In this document: positions 27,488 to 34,608 of the stretch, in pieces
Numbering within the stretch: position 1 is the stretch's first letter
Layout: every line of letters starts with the position of its first letter
Assembly: GCA_025210515.1 (NCBI GenBank)
Contig: JAOARM010000010.1
Span: forward strand, 124,001 to 188,000
Reading direction: 5' to 3'
From: Vallitalea sp.
GTDB taxonomy: Bacteria; Bacillota; Clostridia; Lachnospirales; Vallitaleaceae
DNA length: 64,000 nt
Notes under the pieces: model-generated
The model's input: only the letters and a program-made list of their open reading frames with translations
What the model was told of the DNA's origin: nothing
Databases searched by the model: none
Position numbers and translations under genes: made by a program

Positions 27488-27517
27488 GTATAAATTATTT
27501 TGTTGCTGGTAATAATA
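27488..27517 (+). promoter_or_regulatory. Sigma-F promoter of spoIIR
   Basis: GTATA (27488-27492), a 15-bp spacer and GGTAATAATA (27508-27517) match the sigma-F consensus GYATA-N15-GGNNANAHTR at every defined position. This agrees with the known forespore-specific control of spoIIR. Confidence 0.8.
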
Positions 27518-27594
27518 TTAATAGTTAACAAGTTAGGATGAAAAATCAAAAAATGTCAAAAGAAAATTGTTTAATGGGGGAAGGGGAAGTAATA

Positions 27595-28317
27595 ATGAAG
27601 GTGAGATTAATGAAAGTATTTAGTAGTAAAAGGGTACTAAGAATTTATATAGGTTCAATTCTACTAGTTATATTAATGGTAGTTGCTGTAGTATATGATT
27701 ATGAGAAGAATGCAACAAAAGCTGCTATTTTAGATGGGCTTTCAGATAGCTTAATAAGGTTCCATGTTATAGCTAATAGTGATAGTGATGAAGATCAACA
27801 ATTAAAGTTGCAAGTAAGAGATGCTATACTTGACAAAATGAATAATGTGCTAAGTAAGTCAGAAAGCATAAATGAAACAAGAACACTAATATATAATAAT
27901 ATGGACAATATGAAAGAAATAGCTGAGAAAGTAATTAGTGATAATAATAAAGATTACAAAATAGCTATTAAGTTAAAGCAAGAGCAGTTTCCATTAAAAA
28001 CTTATGGAGATATTATTTTACCTCCAGGGGAGTATGAAGCTTTATTAATTGAAATAGGAGAAGCAAAAGGCAAAAATTGGTGGTGTGTTATGTTTCCTCC
28101 CCTATGTTTTGTTGATGCTACCCATGGAGTAGTACCAGAAGAGTCAAAAGAAACTCTTAAAACTATTTTAACAGATGATGAATACAATTCTATTGTAATG
28201 AGTGAAGAAAAAAAAGATATGCCTATAAAAATAAAATTTAAAATATTTGAGTGGCTTGATTTTAATAAAAATAAGCATAAAGATAATAATAATAAAGTTT
28301 TTGTAACAAGTAAGTAG
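27595..28317 (+). CDS. spoIIR: Stage II sporulation protein R
   Basis: A forespore-secreted signalling protein that activates processing of pro-sigma-E by SpoIIGA in the mother cell. It has about 240 aa with an N-terminal membrane span (IYIGSILLVILMVVAVVY). The family core is visible: LIRFHVIANSDSDEDQQLKLQVRDAIL, here noted by IANSDSDEDQQLKLQVRD, and the late motif NWWCVMFPPLCFVD. The ATG at 27595 is chosen because a purine-rich GGGGAAGGGG site precedes it; an in-frame ATG at 27538 has no proper site and would add an unconserved tail. A sigma-F promoter lies 78 bp upstream and a terminator follows at once. Confidence 0.95.
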   Translation: MKVRLMKVFSSKRVLRIYIGSILLVILMVVAVVYDYEKNATKAAILDGLSDSLIRFHVIANSDSDEDQQLKLQVRDAILDKMNNVLSKSESINETRTLIYNNMDNMKEIAEKVISDNNKDYKIAIKLKQEQFPLKTYGDIILPPGEYEALLIEIGEAKGKNWWCVMFPPLCFVDATHGVVPEESKETLKTILTDDEYNSIVMSEEKKDMPIKIKFKIFEWLDFNKNKHKDNNNKVFVTSK

Positions 28318-28337
28318 AGACCTATGGGTCTCTTTTT
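28316..28337 (+). terminator. Terminator after spoIIR
   Basis: AGAGACC pairs with GGTCTCT across a short loop, followed by a T tract. It overlaps the stop codon. Confidence 0.85.
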
Positions 28338-28475
28338 ATGTTAGTAAGAAGTTTTTATATAGTCACTTTTCTTATGTGAAATTATAAATTACTATTGAAT
28401 AAAAATACTATAAGATATAAAATAGAACAGATAAGTATTATATCATATTTAACAAATGAGATGAATATATTTAAG

Positions 28476-28523
28476 ATAATTGCATATTTAATTGGTTAAT
28501 AACTTAATATTACATGCAATTAT
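28476..28523. repeat. Inverted repeat upstream of ddl
   Basis: ATAATTGCAT (28476-28485) recurs as its exact reverse complement at 28514-28523, 28 bases apart. It could be an operator; nothing else is recognised in the 246-bp gap. Confidence 0.35.
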
Positions 28524-28583
28524 GTCATATTACATATACATAGATAAATAACGGAAAATATTATAAATACAGGAGGGAACATA

Positions 28584-29642
28584 GTGAGTAAAAAAAATAT
28601 TGTAGTATTATTTGGTGGACAATCATCAGAACATGAAATATCTTGTATATCAGCAACTACTATAATGAAAAATATTAATGTTGATAAATATACTATATAT
28701 CCAGTTGGTATAACTAAAGATGGAAATTGGAAATTATACAAAGGAGATATTGAAGATATTGAAAAAGGAAACTGGGAAGATAAATCTACGGATGCTATTA
28801 TTAGTCCTGACGCGACAGTTAAGTCTTTATTAGTTTTTGAAGGTAGTAAAATTAAGAAAATAGGTATTGATGTAGTATTTCCAGCACTTCATGGATTATA
28901 TGGTGAAGATGGAAGTATACAAGGATTACTAGAACTTGCCAATATTCCATATGTGGGATGTGGTATATTAGCGTCCAGTGTTTCTATGGATAAATTATAT
29001 ACTAAAATAATAGTAGAAGCATTAGGTATTAGGCAAGCTAAATTTGTACCAGTATATATAAATGAAATGAACAATATCAAAGATGTAGTAGCAAAAATTG
29101 AGAAGGAACTTGAATATCCAGTTTTTGTGAAACCATCTAATGCAGGTTCATCAAAAGGTATTACGAAAGCTCATAGTAGAGGAGAACTATTCGATGGACT
29201 TGAGCTTGCAATAAAACATGATTCAAAATTGTTAGTAGAAGAAACTATTGAAGGTAGAGAAATAGAGTGTGCCATACTAGGAAATCATCATCCTAGATCA
29301 TCAAGTGTTGGTGAGATAATCTCAGCAGCAGAATTTTACGATTATGATGCAAAATATAATGACGAAAGTTCGAGAACTATTATAGGAGCCGATTTGCCTA
29401 AAGATATAATAAAACAAATAAAAAATTATTCAGAAGAGATATTCAAAGCTGTTGATGGTAGAGGTTTATCTAGAGTAGACTTTTTTGTTGAAAAAGATAC
29501 AAATGAAGTTGTATTCAATGAAATTAATACATTACCAGGATTTACAAGTATAAGTATGTTTCCTATGCTATGGGAAGATAAAGGAATATCTATACCTGAA
29601 TTAGTAGATAAATTAATTGAATTTGCATTCCAAAATAATTAA
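28584..29642 (+). CDS. ddl: D-alanine--D-alanine ligase
   Basis: An ATP-grasp ligase making the D-Ala-D-Ala dipeptide for peptidoglycan precursors in the cytoplasm. At 352 aa it has the N-terminal LFGGQSSEHEIS, FPALHGLYGEDGSIQGLLE, the ATP-binding PVFVKPSNAGSSKGI and EIECAILG, and the C-terminal FNEINTLPGFTSISMFP. The omega loop retains FYDYDAKY, the tyrosine/lysine signature of true D-Ala-D-Ala ligases rather than D-Ala-D-Lac enzymes. The GTG start follows AGGAGGG. It is followed 20 bp later by the DUF1934 gene, with galU close behind, so the three form a likely operon. Confidence 0.95.
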   Translation: MSKKNIVVLFGGQSSEHEISCISATTIMKNINVDKYTIYPVGITKDGNWKLYKGDIEDIEKGNWEDKSTDAIISPDATVKSLLVFEGSKIKKIGIDVVFPALHGLYGEDGSIQGLLELANIPYVGCGILASSVSMDKLYTKIIVEALGIRQAKFVPVYINEMNNIKDVVAKIEKELEYPVFVKPSNAGSSKGITKAHSRGELFDGLELAIKHDSKLLVEETIEGREIECAILGNHHPRSSSVGEIISAAEFYDYDAKYNDESSRTIIGADLPKDIIKQIKNYSEEIFKAVDGRGLSRVDFFVEKDTNEVVFNEINTLPGFTSISMFPMLWEDKGISIPELVDKLIEFAFQNN

Positions 29643-29662
29643 TAACTAACGAGGTGAGACAA

Positions 29663-30145
29663 ATGACAAAAGATGTAATAGTTATGATTAAAGGTATTCA
29701 GACAGAAATGTTTGAAGCTGATGAAATAGAATTAGTAACTACTGGAAAATACGTTGAAAAAAACGGGAAAATATATATTACTTATATTGATTCAACTATT
29801 GAAGAAAAACAAGAAACGAAAACTACTATTAAATTACAAGAAAATCAGATATCAATATTAAGATTTGGTGGAGTAAATACTCATATGGTTTTTGAGAAGA
29901 ATAAAACACATATTACTCATTATGAAACGCCATATGGTGTTTTTGAAATAAGTACTTTAACAAAGAAAATTGACGTAGATAAATTAGAAGATTACATGGA
30001 AATTAATGTAGAATATAATCTTAGCATTAATCATATGTCAATGGGAGTGAATACTTTTACGATTACAGTTAAAAATCCGAAATCTAATAAATTATTACTT
30101 TCAGAAGCTGAAGATATTGATTTGATTAATGAACAATTAAAATAA
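29663..30145 (+). CDS. DUF1934 (YwiB-like) beta-barrel protein
   Basis: A 160-aa protein of the DUF1934 family, small calycin-like beta barrels of unknown function conserved in Firmicutes. Visible markers are [21 protein letters not shown] at the N-terminus (core [11 protein letters not shown]), [10 protein letters not shown], and the paired strands [14 protein letters not shown] and [17 protein letters not shown]. The start at ATG 29663 follows GAGGTGAG; the GTG at 29654 lies inside that ribosome binding site. It sits between ddl and galU, which suggests an envelope-related role, but no activity is known. Confidence 0.8.
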   Translation: MTKDVIVMIKGIQTEMFEADEIELVTTGKYVEKNGKIYITYIDSTIEEKQETKTTIKLQENQISILRFGGVNTHMVFEKNKTHITHYETPYGVFEISTLTKKIDVDKLEDYMEINVEYNLSINHMSMGVNTFTITVKNPKSNKLLLSEAEDIDLINEQLK

Positions 30146-30170
30146 TTTGTCATACAAAGGAGAGGAAATA

Positions 30171-31061
30171 ATGAAAATAAGAAAAGCAATTATTCCAGCT
30201 GCTGGGTTAGGAACTAGATTTTTACCAGCTACTAAAGCTCAGCCAAAAGAAATGCTACCTATAGTTGATAAACCAACAATACAATACATTGTAGAAGAAG
30301 CTGTTAATTCTGGAATAGAAGATATTATTATAGTAACTGGAAGGAATAAACGTTCTATAGAAGATCATTTCGATAAGTCTATTGAGTTAGAGCTAGAGCT
30401 TGAAAAAAAAGGAAAAGATGATTTGCTTGAGATTGCAAAATCTGTTTCAGAAATTGCTAATATTCATTATATAAGACAAAAAGAACCAAGAGGACTTGGG
30501 CATGCTATATTAATGGCAAAACATTTTATTGGTAATGAACCTTTTGCAGTGCTACTTGGTGATGATATAATTGTATCTAAAAAACCATGTTTACAACAAA
30601 TGATAGATGTTTATAGTGAATATAGAACATCTATACTAGGAGTCCAAGAAGTACCACAAGAAGATGTTCATAAATATGGAATTATTGATGGTAAGTTTAT
30701 AGAAGATAGGGTATATAAGATAAAAGACTTAGTAGAAAAACCTAAAAGTGAAGATGCTCCATCTAATGTAGCTATACTTGGAAGATACATAATAACCCCT
30801 AGTGTTTTCCAATATTTAGAAACACAAGGTGAAGGTGCTGGTGGAGAAATACAATTAACTGATTCACTTAAAAGATTAGCAAAAGATGAAGCTATCTATG
30901 CTTATGATTTTATAGGAAAAAGATATGATGTAGGTAATAAAATGGGATTTCTACAAGCTACAGTTGAATCAGCACTTAGAAGAGATGAAATAAAAGATGA
31001 ATTTATAGAATATCTACAACATACATTACATAACCTTGAAGATGTTATTAAAGTAGATTAA
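30171..31061 (+). CDS. galU: UTP--glucose-1-phosphate uridylyltransferase
   Basis: Makes UDP-glucose from UTP and glucose 1-phosphate, the donor for glucosylated wall polymers, glycolipids and exopolysaccharide. At 296 aa it opens with the nucleotide-binding motif [18 protein letters not shown] and then shows [22 protein letters not shown] is the metal/nucleotide motif and LVEKP the sugar-binding motif. The ATG at 30171 follows AAAGGAGAGG; the ATG at 30147 has none. It is last in the ddl-DUF1934-galU group and is followed by a strong terminator. It uses the glucose 1-phosphate supplied by PgcA or by glycogen phosphorylase. Confidence 0.95.
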   Translation: MKIRKAIIPAAGLGTRFLPATKAQPKEMLPIVDKPTIQYIVEEAVNSGIEDIIIVTGRNKRSIEDHFDKSIELELELEKKGKDDLLEIAKSVSEIANIHYIRQKEPRGLGHAILMAKHFIGNEPFAVLLGDDIIVSKKPCLQQMIDVYSEYRTSILGVQEVPQEDVHKYGIIDGKFIEDRVYKIKDLVEKPKSEDAPSNVAILGRYIITPSVFQYLETQGEGAGGEIQLTDSLKRLAKDEAIYAYDFIGKRYDVGNKMGFLQATVESALRRDEIKDEFIEYLQHTLHNLEDVIKVD

Positions 31062-31068
31062 TTGGAAG

Positions 31069-31110
31069 AAGACTAATGGGTATGATAATTACCTACATTA
31101 GTCTTTTTTT
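31069..31110 (+). terminator. Terminator after galU
   Basis: The AAGACTAAT/ATTAGTCTT stem extends with GGTA/TACC and ends in eight T residues. Confidence 0.88.
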
Positions 31111-31177
31111 ATTGTATTAGATAAATATAAGTAGTAAAAACTAATAATTATGAAGCTTGTAAAATGTAATGTTGTTA

Positions 31178-31207
31178 TTGACAAAATTTTGTAACATTAG
31201 GTATAAT
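31178..31207 (+). promoter_or_regulatory. Promoter of the agr-type locus
   Basis: TTGACA (31178-31183) and TATAAT (31202-31207) are separated by 18 bp. A perfect 12-bp palindrome ACAAAATTTTGT (31181-31192) overlaps the -35, and a TAATGTT/AACATTA inverted repeat surrounds it. These are candidate binding sites for a regulator such as the LytTR protein encoded next. Confidence 0.7.
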
Positions 31208-31271
31208 CAGATTATGAAACATTGAAAAAAAAATAACTTTTATTATAGTATATAAAGTGGGGGGGATTTAT

Positions 31272-31991
31272 ATGGTGTATAATATAGCTATTTGTGACGA
31301 TGAAATTATACAAGTGGAATTTGTAGAAAAACTAATAAATGAAATAAAAAAAGAAAAAAATTTAAAAATAAAACTAAATAAATTTTCAAGTGGTGAACAG
31401 ATATTATCTAGCTCTAACATTATACAGTATCATATTATATTATTAGATATGGAAATGGAACAAATTAACGGTATTGAAGTTGCTAAGAGAATAAGACATT
31501 TTAATGAACAAGCACTAATAATATTTATTACAGGATTTAAAGATTATGTGTTTAATGTATTTGAAGTGAAAACTTTTAGATATTTACTAAAACCGTTAGA
31601 TAAACAATTGTTTTATAAAGCTTTCAATGAAGCCATAGAAATTATTGATATAACTGCAACTAATTCTAGGGATTTTTTACATGTCAAAAAAAATAAACAA
31701 GATATTATAGTCTCTTATGAGAGTATTCAATACTTCGAAAAATATAAAAATAAAGTGCTGATAGTGACAGAAAATGGAGAAATAGAGTTTTATGGAACTA
31801 TGAATGAACTTATATTGTTACTTAATATGGAGAAATTTATAAGAGTTCATCAAGGTTATATAGTTAACATTGACAATATTGAACTGATTACTTCAAAAGA
31901 AGTTATATTAAAAGAAGGTAAGAGGATACCAGTAAGTAGGAGAAATGTTAAAGAAGTAAAAGAAGCTTTTCTTAGTAGAATGAGGGTGTAA
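31272..31991 (+). CDS. agrA: AgrA-like response regulator (receiver + LytTR DNA-binding domain)
   Basis: The response regulator of the quorum-sensing locus, 239 aa. The receiver domain (about residues 1-120) has the acidic pair ICDDE, the phospho-acceptor Asp in ILLDMEMEQINGIEVAK (near residue 58), the switch Thr in FITGF, and the Lys in LLKPL. The C-terminal LytTR domain (about 135-235) shows FLHVKKNKQDIIVSYESIQYFE and the late FIRVHQGYIVNIDNIE. The ATG at 31272 follows GGGGGGG; the GTG at 31257 lies inside that site. It is followed 3 bp later by the sensor kinase. The target genes are unknown, but the locus's own promoter is an obvious candidate. Confidence 0.9.
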   Translation: MVYNIAICDDEIIQVEFVEKLINEIKKEKNLKIKLNKFSSGEQILSSSNIIQYHIILLDMEMEQINGIEVAKRIRHFNEQALIIFITGFKDYVFNVFEVKTFRYLLKPLDKQLFYKAFNEAIEIIDITATNSRDFLHVKKNKQDIIVSYESIQYFEKYKNKVLIVTENGEIEFYGTMNELILLLNMEKFIRVHQGYIVNIDNIELITSKEVILKEGKRIPVSRRNVKEVKEAFLSRMRV

Positions 31992-31994
31992 GTT

Positions 31995-33305
31995 ATGTTG
32001 TGGTATATATTTGAATTGTTCATTGATATAATAGAAGCTAGTATTTTTGTAAGATTCGGGAATAGTACTTTTAGGAAAAGGTATAATGGTAAACTTCTAT
32101 ATTATGTTTATGGTTTTATAATAGTGTTAATAATTTTTACTTTTGATGTATGTATAAATGAAGAAGAAGATTGGTCAACTTTTTTAATAATGATAATACT
32201 TATTTTTATAGTTTTTTATATAATGTATGATGAAACTATATTAAAGTTATTGTCAGGATATATAGGAATACTTTTATTGATGGTAGCAGTAGAAGGCATT
32301 ACAATAACATTGCTTAGTTTTATTTTTAAAGTATCTACAACAATGTTTGTAGAAAAAACCTTATACAAATTAATGGCGATGGTTCTCGCTAAATTAATTA
32401 TTTTTTTAATAATAGGAATATGGATTAGTAGGTATAAAAGAGATGGGATTTTTAAAATTAGTAAATCTCTAAGTTATTATATAATTGCGCTTTTCGTTTC
32501 TAACATAGCTATAATGATATGTGTAATTTCTAGTTCTATTAATAATAATATAGTGGAAGACTCTATGATTAGAGCTGGATATATCACATTAGGACTTGGG
32601 ATAATCAATATGCTATCATTATTGATATATGAAACTATAGTAATAGAATCTCAAAAATATTGGAAGATGAAGTTAAGAGTTCAACAATATGATATGCAAT
32701 CAAAGTATTTTGATGATATTAATAATGCTACAATGAAATTAAAAGGATTAAGGCATGATATGTCAAACCATTTAGGTAATATAAAAGGACTTATAATGTA
32801 TAAAGAGTACACTAAGTTAGAAGAATACCTTAATAGAATATTAACTGAAATCGATGAAGTTGATAAGATAATTATTACGAAATATCCAGCTATATCGGCG
32901 TTGTTAAATAGAAAGTATGCTTTAGCAAACAAGCACAATATCAATTGCTCTATTAATATAGGAAATATTGATAATTTAACTATAGATGATGTAGATTTGT
33001 GTATAGTATTAGGGAACCTTCTTGACAATGCTATAGAAGCCAATCTCAAAATAGAAGAGTGTCATAGAAATATAAGTTTGGATATCAATACTAGAAATCA
33101 ATATATAATTATTAATTCAGTTAATAGTACGTTAAGCGGTAATACAAGCCTATGTTCAACAAAAGATAATAAAGATATGCATGGAATAGGATTGAAAAAT
33201 GTTCAGCAAGTAGTAGAAAAATATTATGGTATTATGGAGATAGATGCCATTAAAGATTATTTTAACGTAAGTATTATTTTATATAATGGTAAAGTAGTTA
33301 ATTAA
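31995..33305 (+). CDS. agrC: AgrC-like sensor histidine kinase (GHKL type)
   Basis: A membrane histidine kinase of 436 aa, the likely receptor for the cyclic peptide made by the adjacent agrB-agrD pair. Residues 1-215 hold six to seven hydrophobic spans. The cytoplasmic part has the phospho-acceptor box LKGLRHDMSNHLGNIKGL (His near residue 253), the N-box LGNLLDNAIEAN and a final glycine box HGIGLKNVQQVVEKYYG. This arrangement matches the AgrC/ComD-type SPOB-like kinases. The gene starts 3 bp after the response regulator, so it is translationally coupled. A 220-bp gap with no recognised terminator separates it from agrB. Confidence 0.88.
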   Translation: MLWYIFELFIDIIEASIFVRFGNSTFRKRYNGKLLYYVYGFIIVLIIFTFDVCINEEEDWSTFLIMIILIFIVFYIMYDETILKLLSGYIGILLLMVAVEGITITLLSFIFKVSTTMFVEKTLYKLMAMVLAKLIIFLIIGIWISRYKRDGIFKISKSLSYYIIALFVSNIAIMICVISSSINNNIVEDSMIRAGYITLGLGIINMLSLLIYETIVIESQKYWKMKLRVQQYDMQSKYFDDINNATMKLKGLRHDMSNHLGNIKGLIMYKEYTKLEEYLNRILTEIDEVDKIIITKYPAISALLNRKYALANKHNINCSINIGNIDNLTIDDVDLCIVLGNLLDNAIEANLKIEECHRNISLDINTRNQYIIINSVNSTLSGNTSLCSTKDNKDMHGIGLKNVQQVVEKYYGIMEIDAIKDYFNVSIILYNGKVVN

Positions 33306-33526
33306 ATATTTATCAAAGATTATTATAGCTTTTATTATCATATTAAATACAATATGAATTATATAAAAGTTATTTTTTTATTTTATTAATAAAAAATTTG
33401 AAGAATTGTGTTGAAAAATAAAGAGTTGTTACCAAATATCATGAGTTAATGACCGAAAGTCATAAAAGGGTTGAAAAAACATTTTTTTTATGTAAAATTA
33501 TATTTAGAGCGAAGAGGGGGATATTG

Positions 33527-34141
33527 GTGATATATGAATTTTCAGACAGAATATCTAACAAATTATTAGACAAAAAAATAATTAAAGAGGATGATATACA
33601 GATTTATACATACGGATTTGAGATAGTCATATCATCTTTTTTAATTCTACTAGCAGTTATAGGAATAGGTATCATTTTTAATTGCTTAGTAAAAGCAATT
33701 ATATTCATGATATTTTTCTGTTCACTTAGAATACAAGCAGGAGGATATCATGCAGACACTCATCTAAAGTGTTTCAGTTATTTTGTTTTAAGTTGTTTTA
33801 TAGGTATATTAATGGCACAATTATTATCTAACTATGACAAAGTACATATTGTAAGAAACCTTGTGCTGATTGAATCCTGCATTATTGTAATAGCATATGC
33901 ACCGGTTGATACTATAAATAAACCTCTAAATAGTCTAGAAAAAATAAGCTATAAAAAACGAAGTGTGATAACTGTTTTCATTCAGGCTATTATAATATTG
34001 GCTATATGTACTATAAACGACTATTTAAAACCATATTGCTTGGTAGCATCAATAGCTGTATTTATACAAACAGTAACGTTGCTTCCGGTAATAAATAAAC
34101 CAATGAAGAAAGAGGGGTTAGAATATGTTAGCAAGTATTAA
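33527..34141 (+). CDS. agrB: AgrB-like autoinducer-peptide processing protease
   Basis: A membrane cysteine protease of 204 aa that cleaves the AgrD precursor and forms its thiolactone ring. The AgrB signature is clear: RIQAGGYHADTHLKC, with catalytic His75 and Cys82 spaced seven residues apart as in Staphylococcus AgrB (His77/Cys84). About five to six hydrophobic spans surround it. The GTG at 33527 is chosen because GAGGGGG precedes it; an upstream in-frame start at 33449 would add an unconserved basic extension and lacks a ribosome binding site. Its last 17 bases overlap the start of agrD in another frame, as expected for coupled expression of the protease and its substrate. Confidence 0.93.
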   Translation: MIYEFSDRISNKLLDKKIIKEDDIQIYTYGFEIVISSFLILLAVIGIGIIFNCLVKAIIFMIFFCSLRIQAGGYHADTHLKCFSYFVLSCFIGILMAQLLSNYDKVHIVRNLVLIESCIIVIAYAPVDTINKPLNSLEKISYKKRSVITVFIQAIIILAICTINDYLKPYCLVASIAVFIQTVTLLPVINKPMKKEGLEYVSKY

Positions 34142-34271
34142 TAAAAGAATAAGTAATAAATTACTAGCAGGAGTTGCTTTAGCTGGTATGATGGTTGCTT
34201 CATTATCAGTTAAAACAGCATGCTTATTTTTCCTTAATCAACCTAAAGTTCCAGAACAATTAAGAAAGTAA
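34125..34271 (+). CDS. agrD: AgrD-like cyclic lactone autoinducer peptide precursor
   Basis: A 48-aa peptide gene overlapping the end of agrB by 17 bp, with GAGGGG as ribosome binding site. The three AgrD parts are visible. An amphipathic N-terminal leader (MLASINKRISNKLLAGVALA) is followed by a short core with the single Cys33 (KTACLFFLN). The acidic tail QPKVPEQLRK matches the conserved QPKxPExLxK tail of clostridial cyclic lactone autoinducers. The mature signal is probably a thiolactone formed by Cys33 with the carboxylate of Leu37 (ring CLFFL), perhaps with one or two exocyclic residues. The ring size and N-terminal cut are inferred. The gene is too short for routine ORF calling. Confidence 0.92.
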   Translation: MLASINKRISNKLLAGVALAGMMVASLSVKTACLFFLNQPKVPEQLRK

Positions 34272-34285
34272 TATAAGATGCATGA

Positions 34286-34325
34286 TAATTAAAAGTATCT
34301 AACCCTTAGCGGATATTTTTAATTA
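34286..34325 (+). terminator. Hairpin after agrD
   Basis: A 14-bp AT-rich stem with one wobble (34286-34299 with 34312-34325) and a 12-nt loop follows agrD. It may be a first, weak terminator. Confidence 0.5.
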
Positions 34326-34354
34326 AGTATTTAATGAATGAAAAATATAAACCA

Positions 34355-34384
34355 ATATGGATTGATAAAATCCATATTTTTTTT
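34355..34384 (+). terminator. Terminator of the agr-type locus
   Basis: ATATGGAT pairs with ATCCATAT across a 7-nt loop, followed by seven to eight T residues. The remaining 224 bases before the SLH gene hold no gene; a TATAAT-like box near 34455 has no good -35. Confidence 0.85.
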
Positions 34385-34608
34385 ATGCAAAATTGAGTTT
34401 TTATTACAATATAATAACAACTTAATTTTACTCCCATTTTAATAAAATAGTATGATATAATATATTGGATAGACCTGTACAAAATGTATTTAATTACCTA
34501 TAACAATTAGATAATCATTACATAAAGTGTGATTAAGTTTTATGGATGATTTTTACATAAGAAAAAACATATAAATACTGATTATATTACAACGGAGGAT
34601 TGAGTAAA

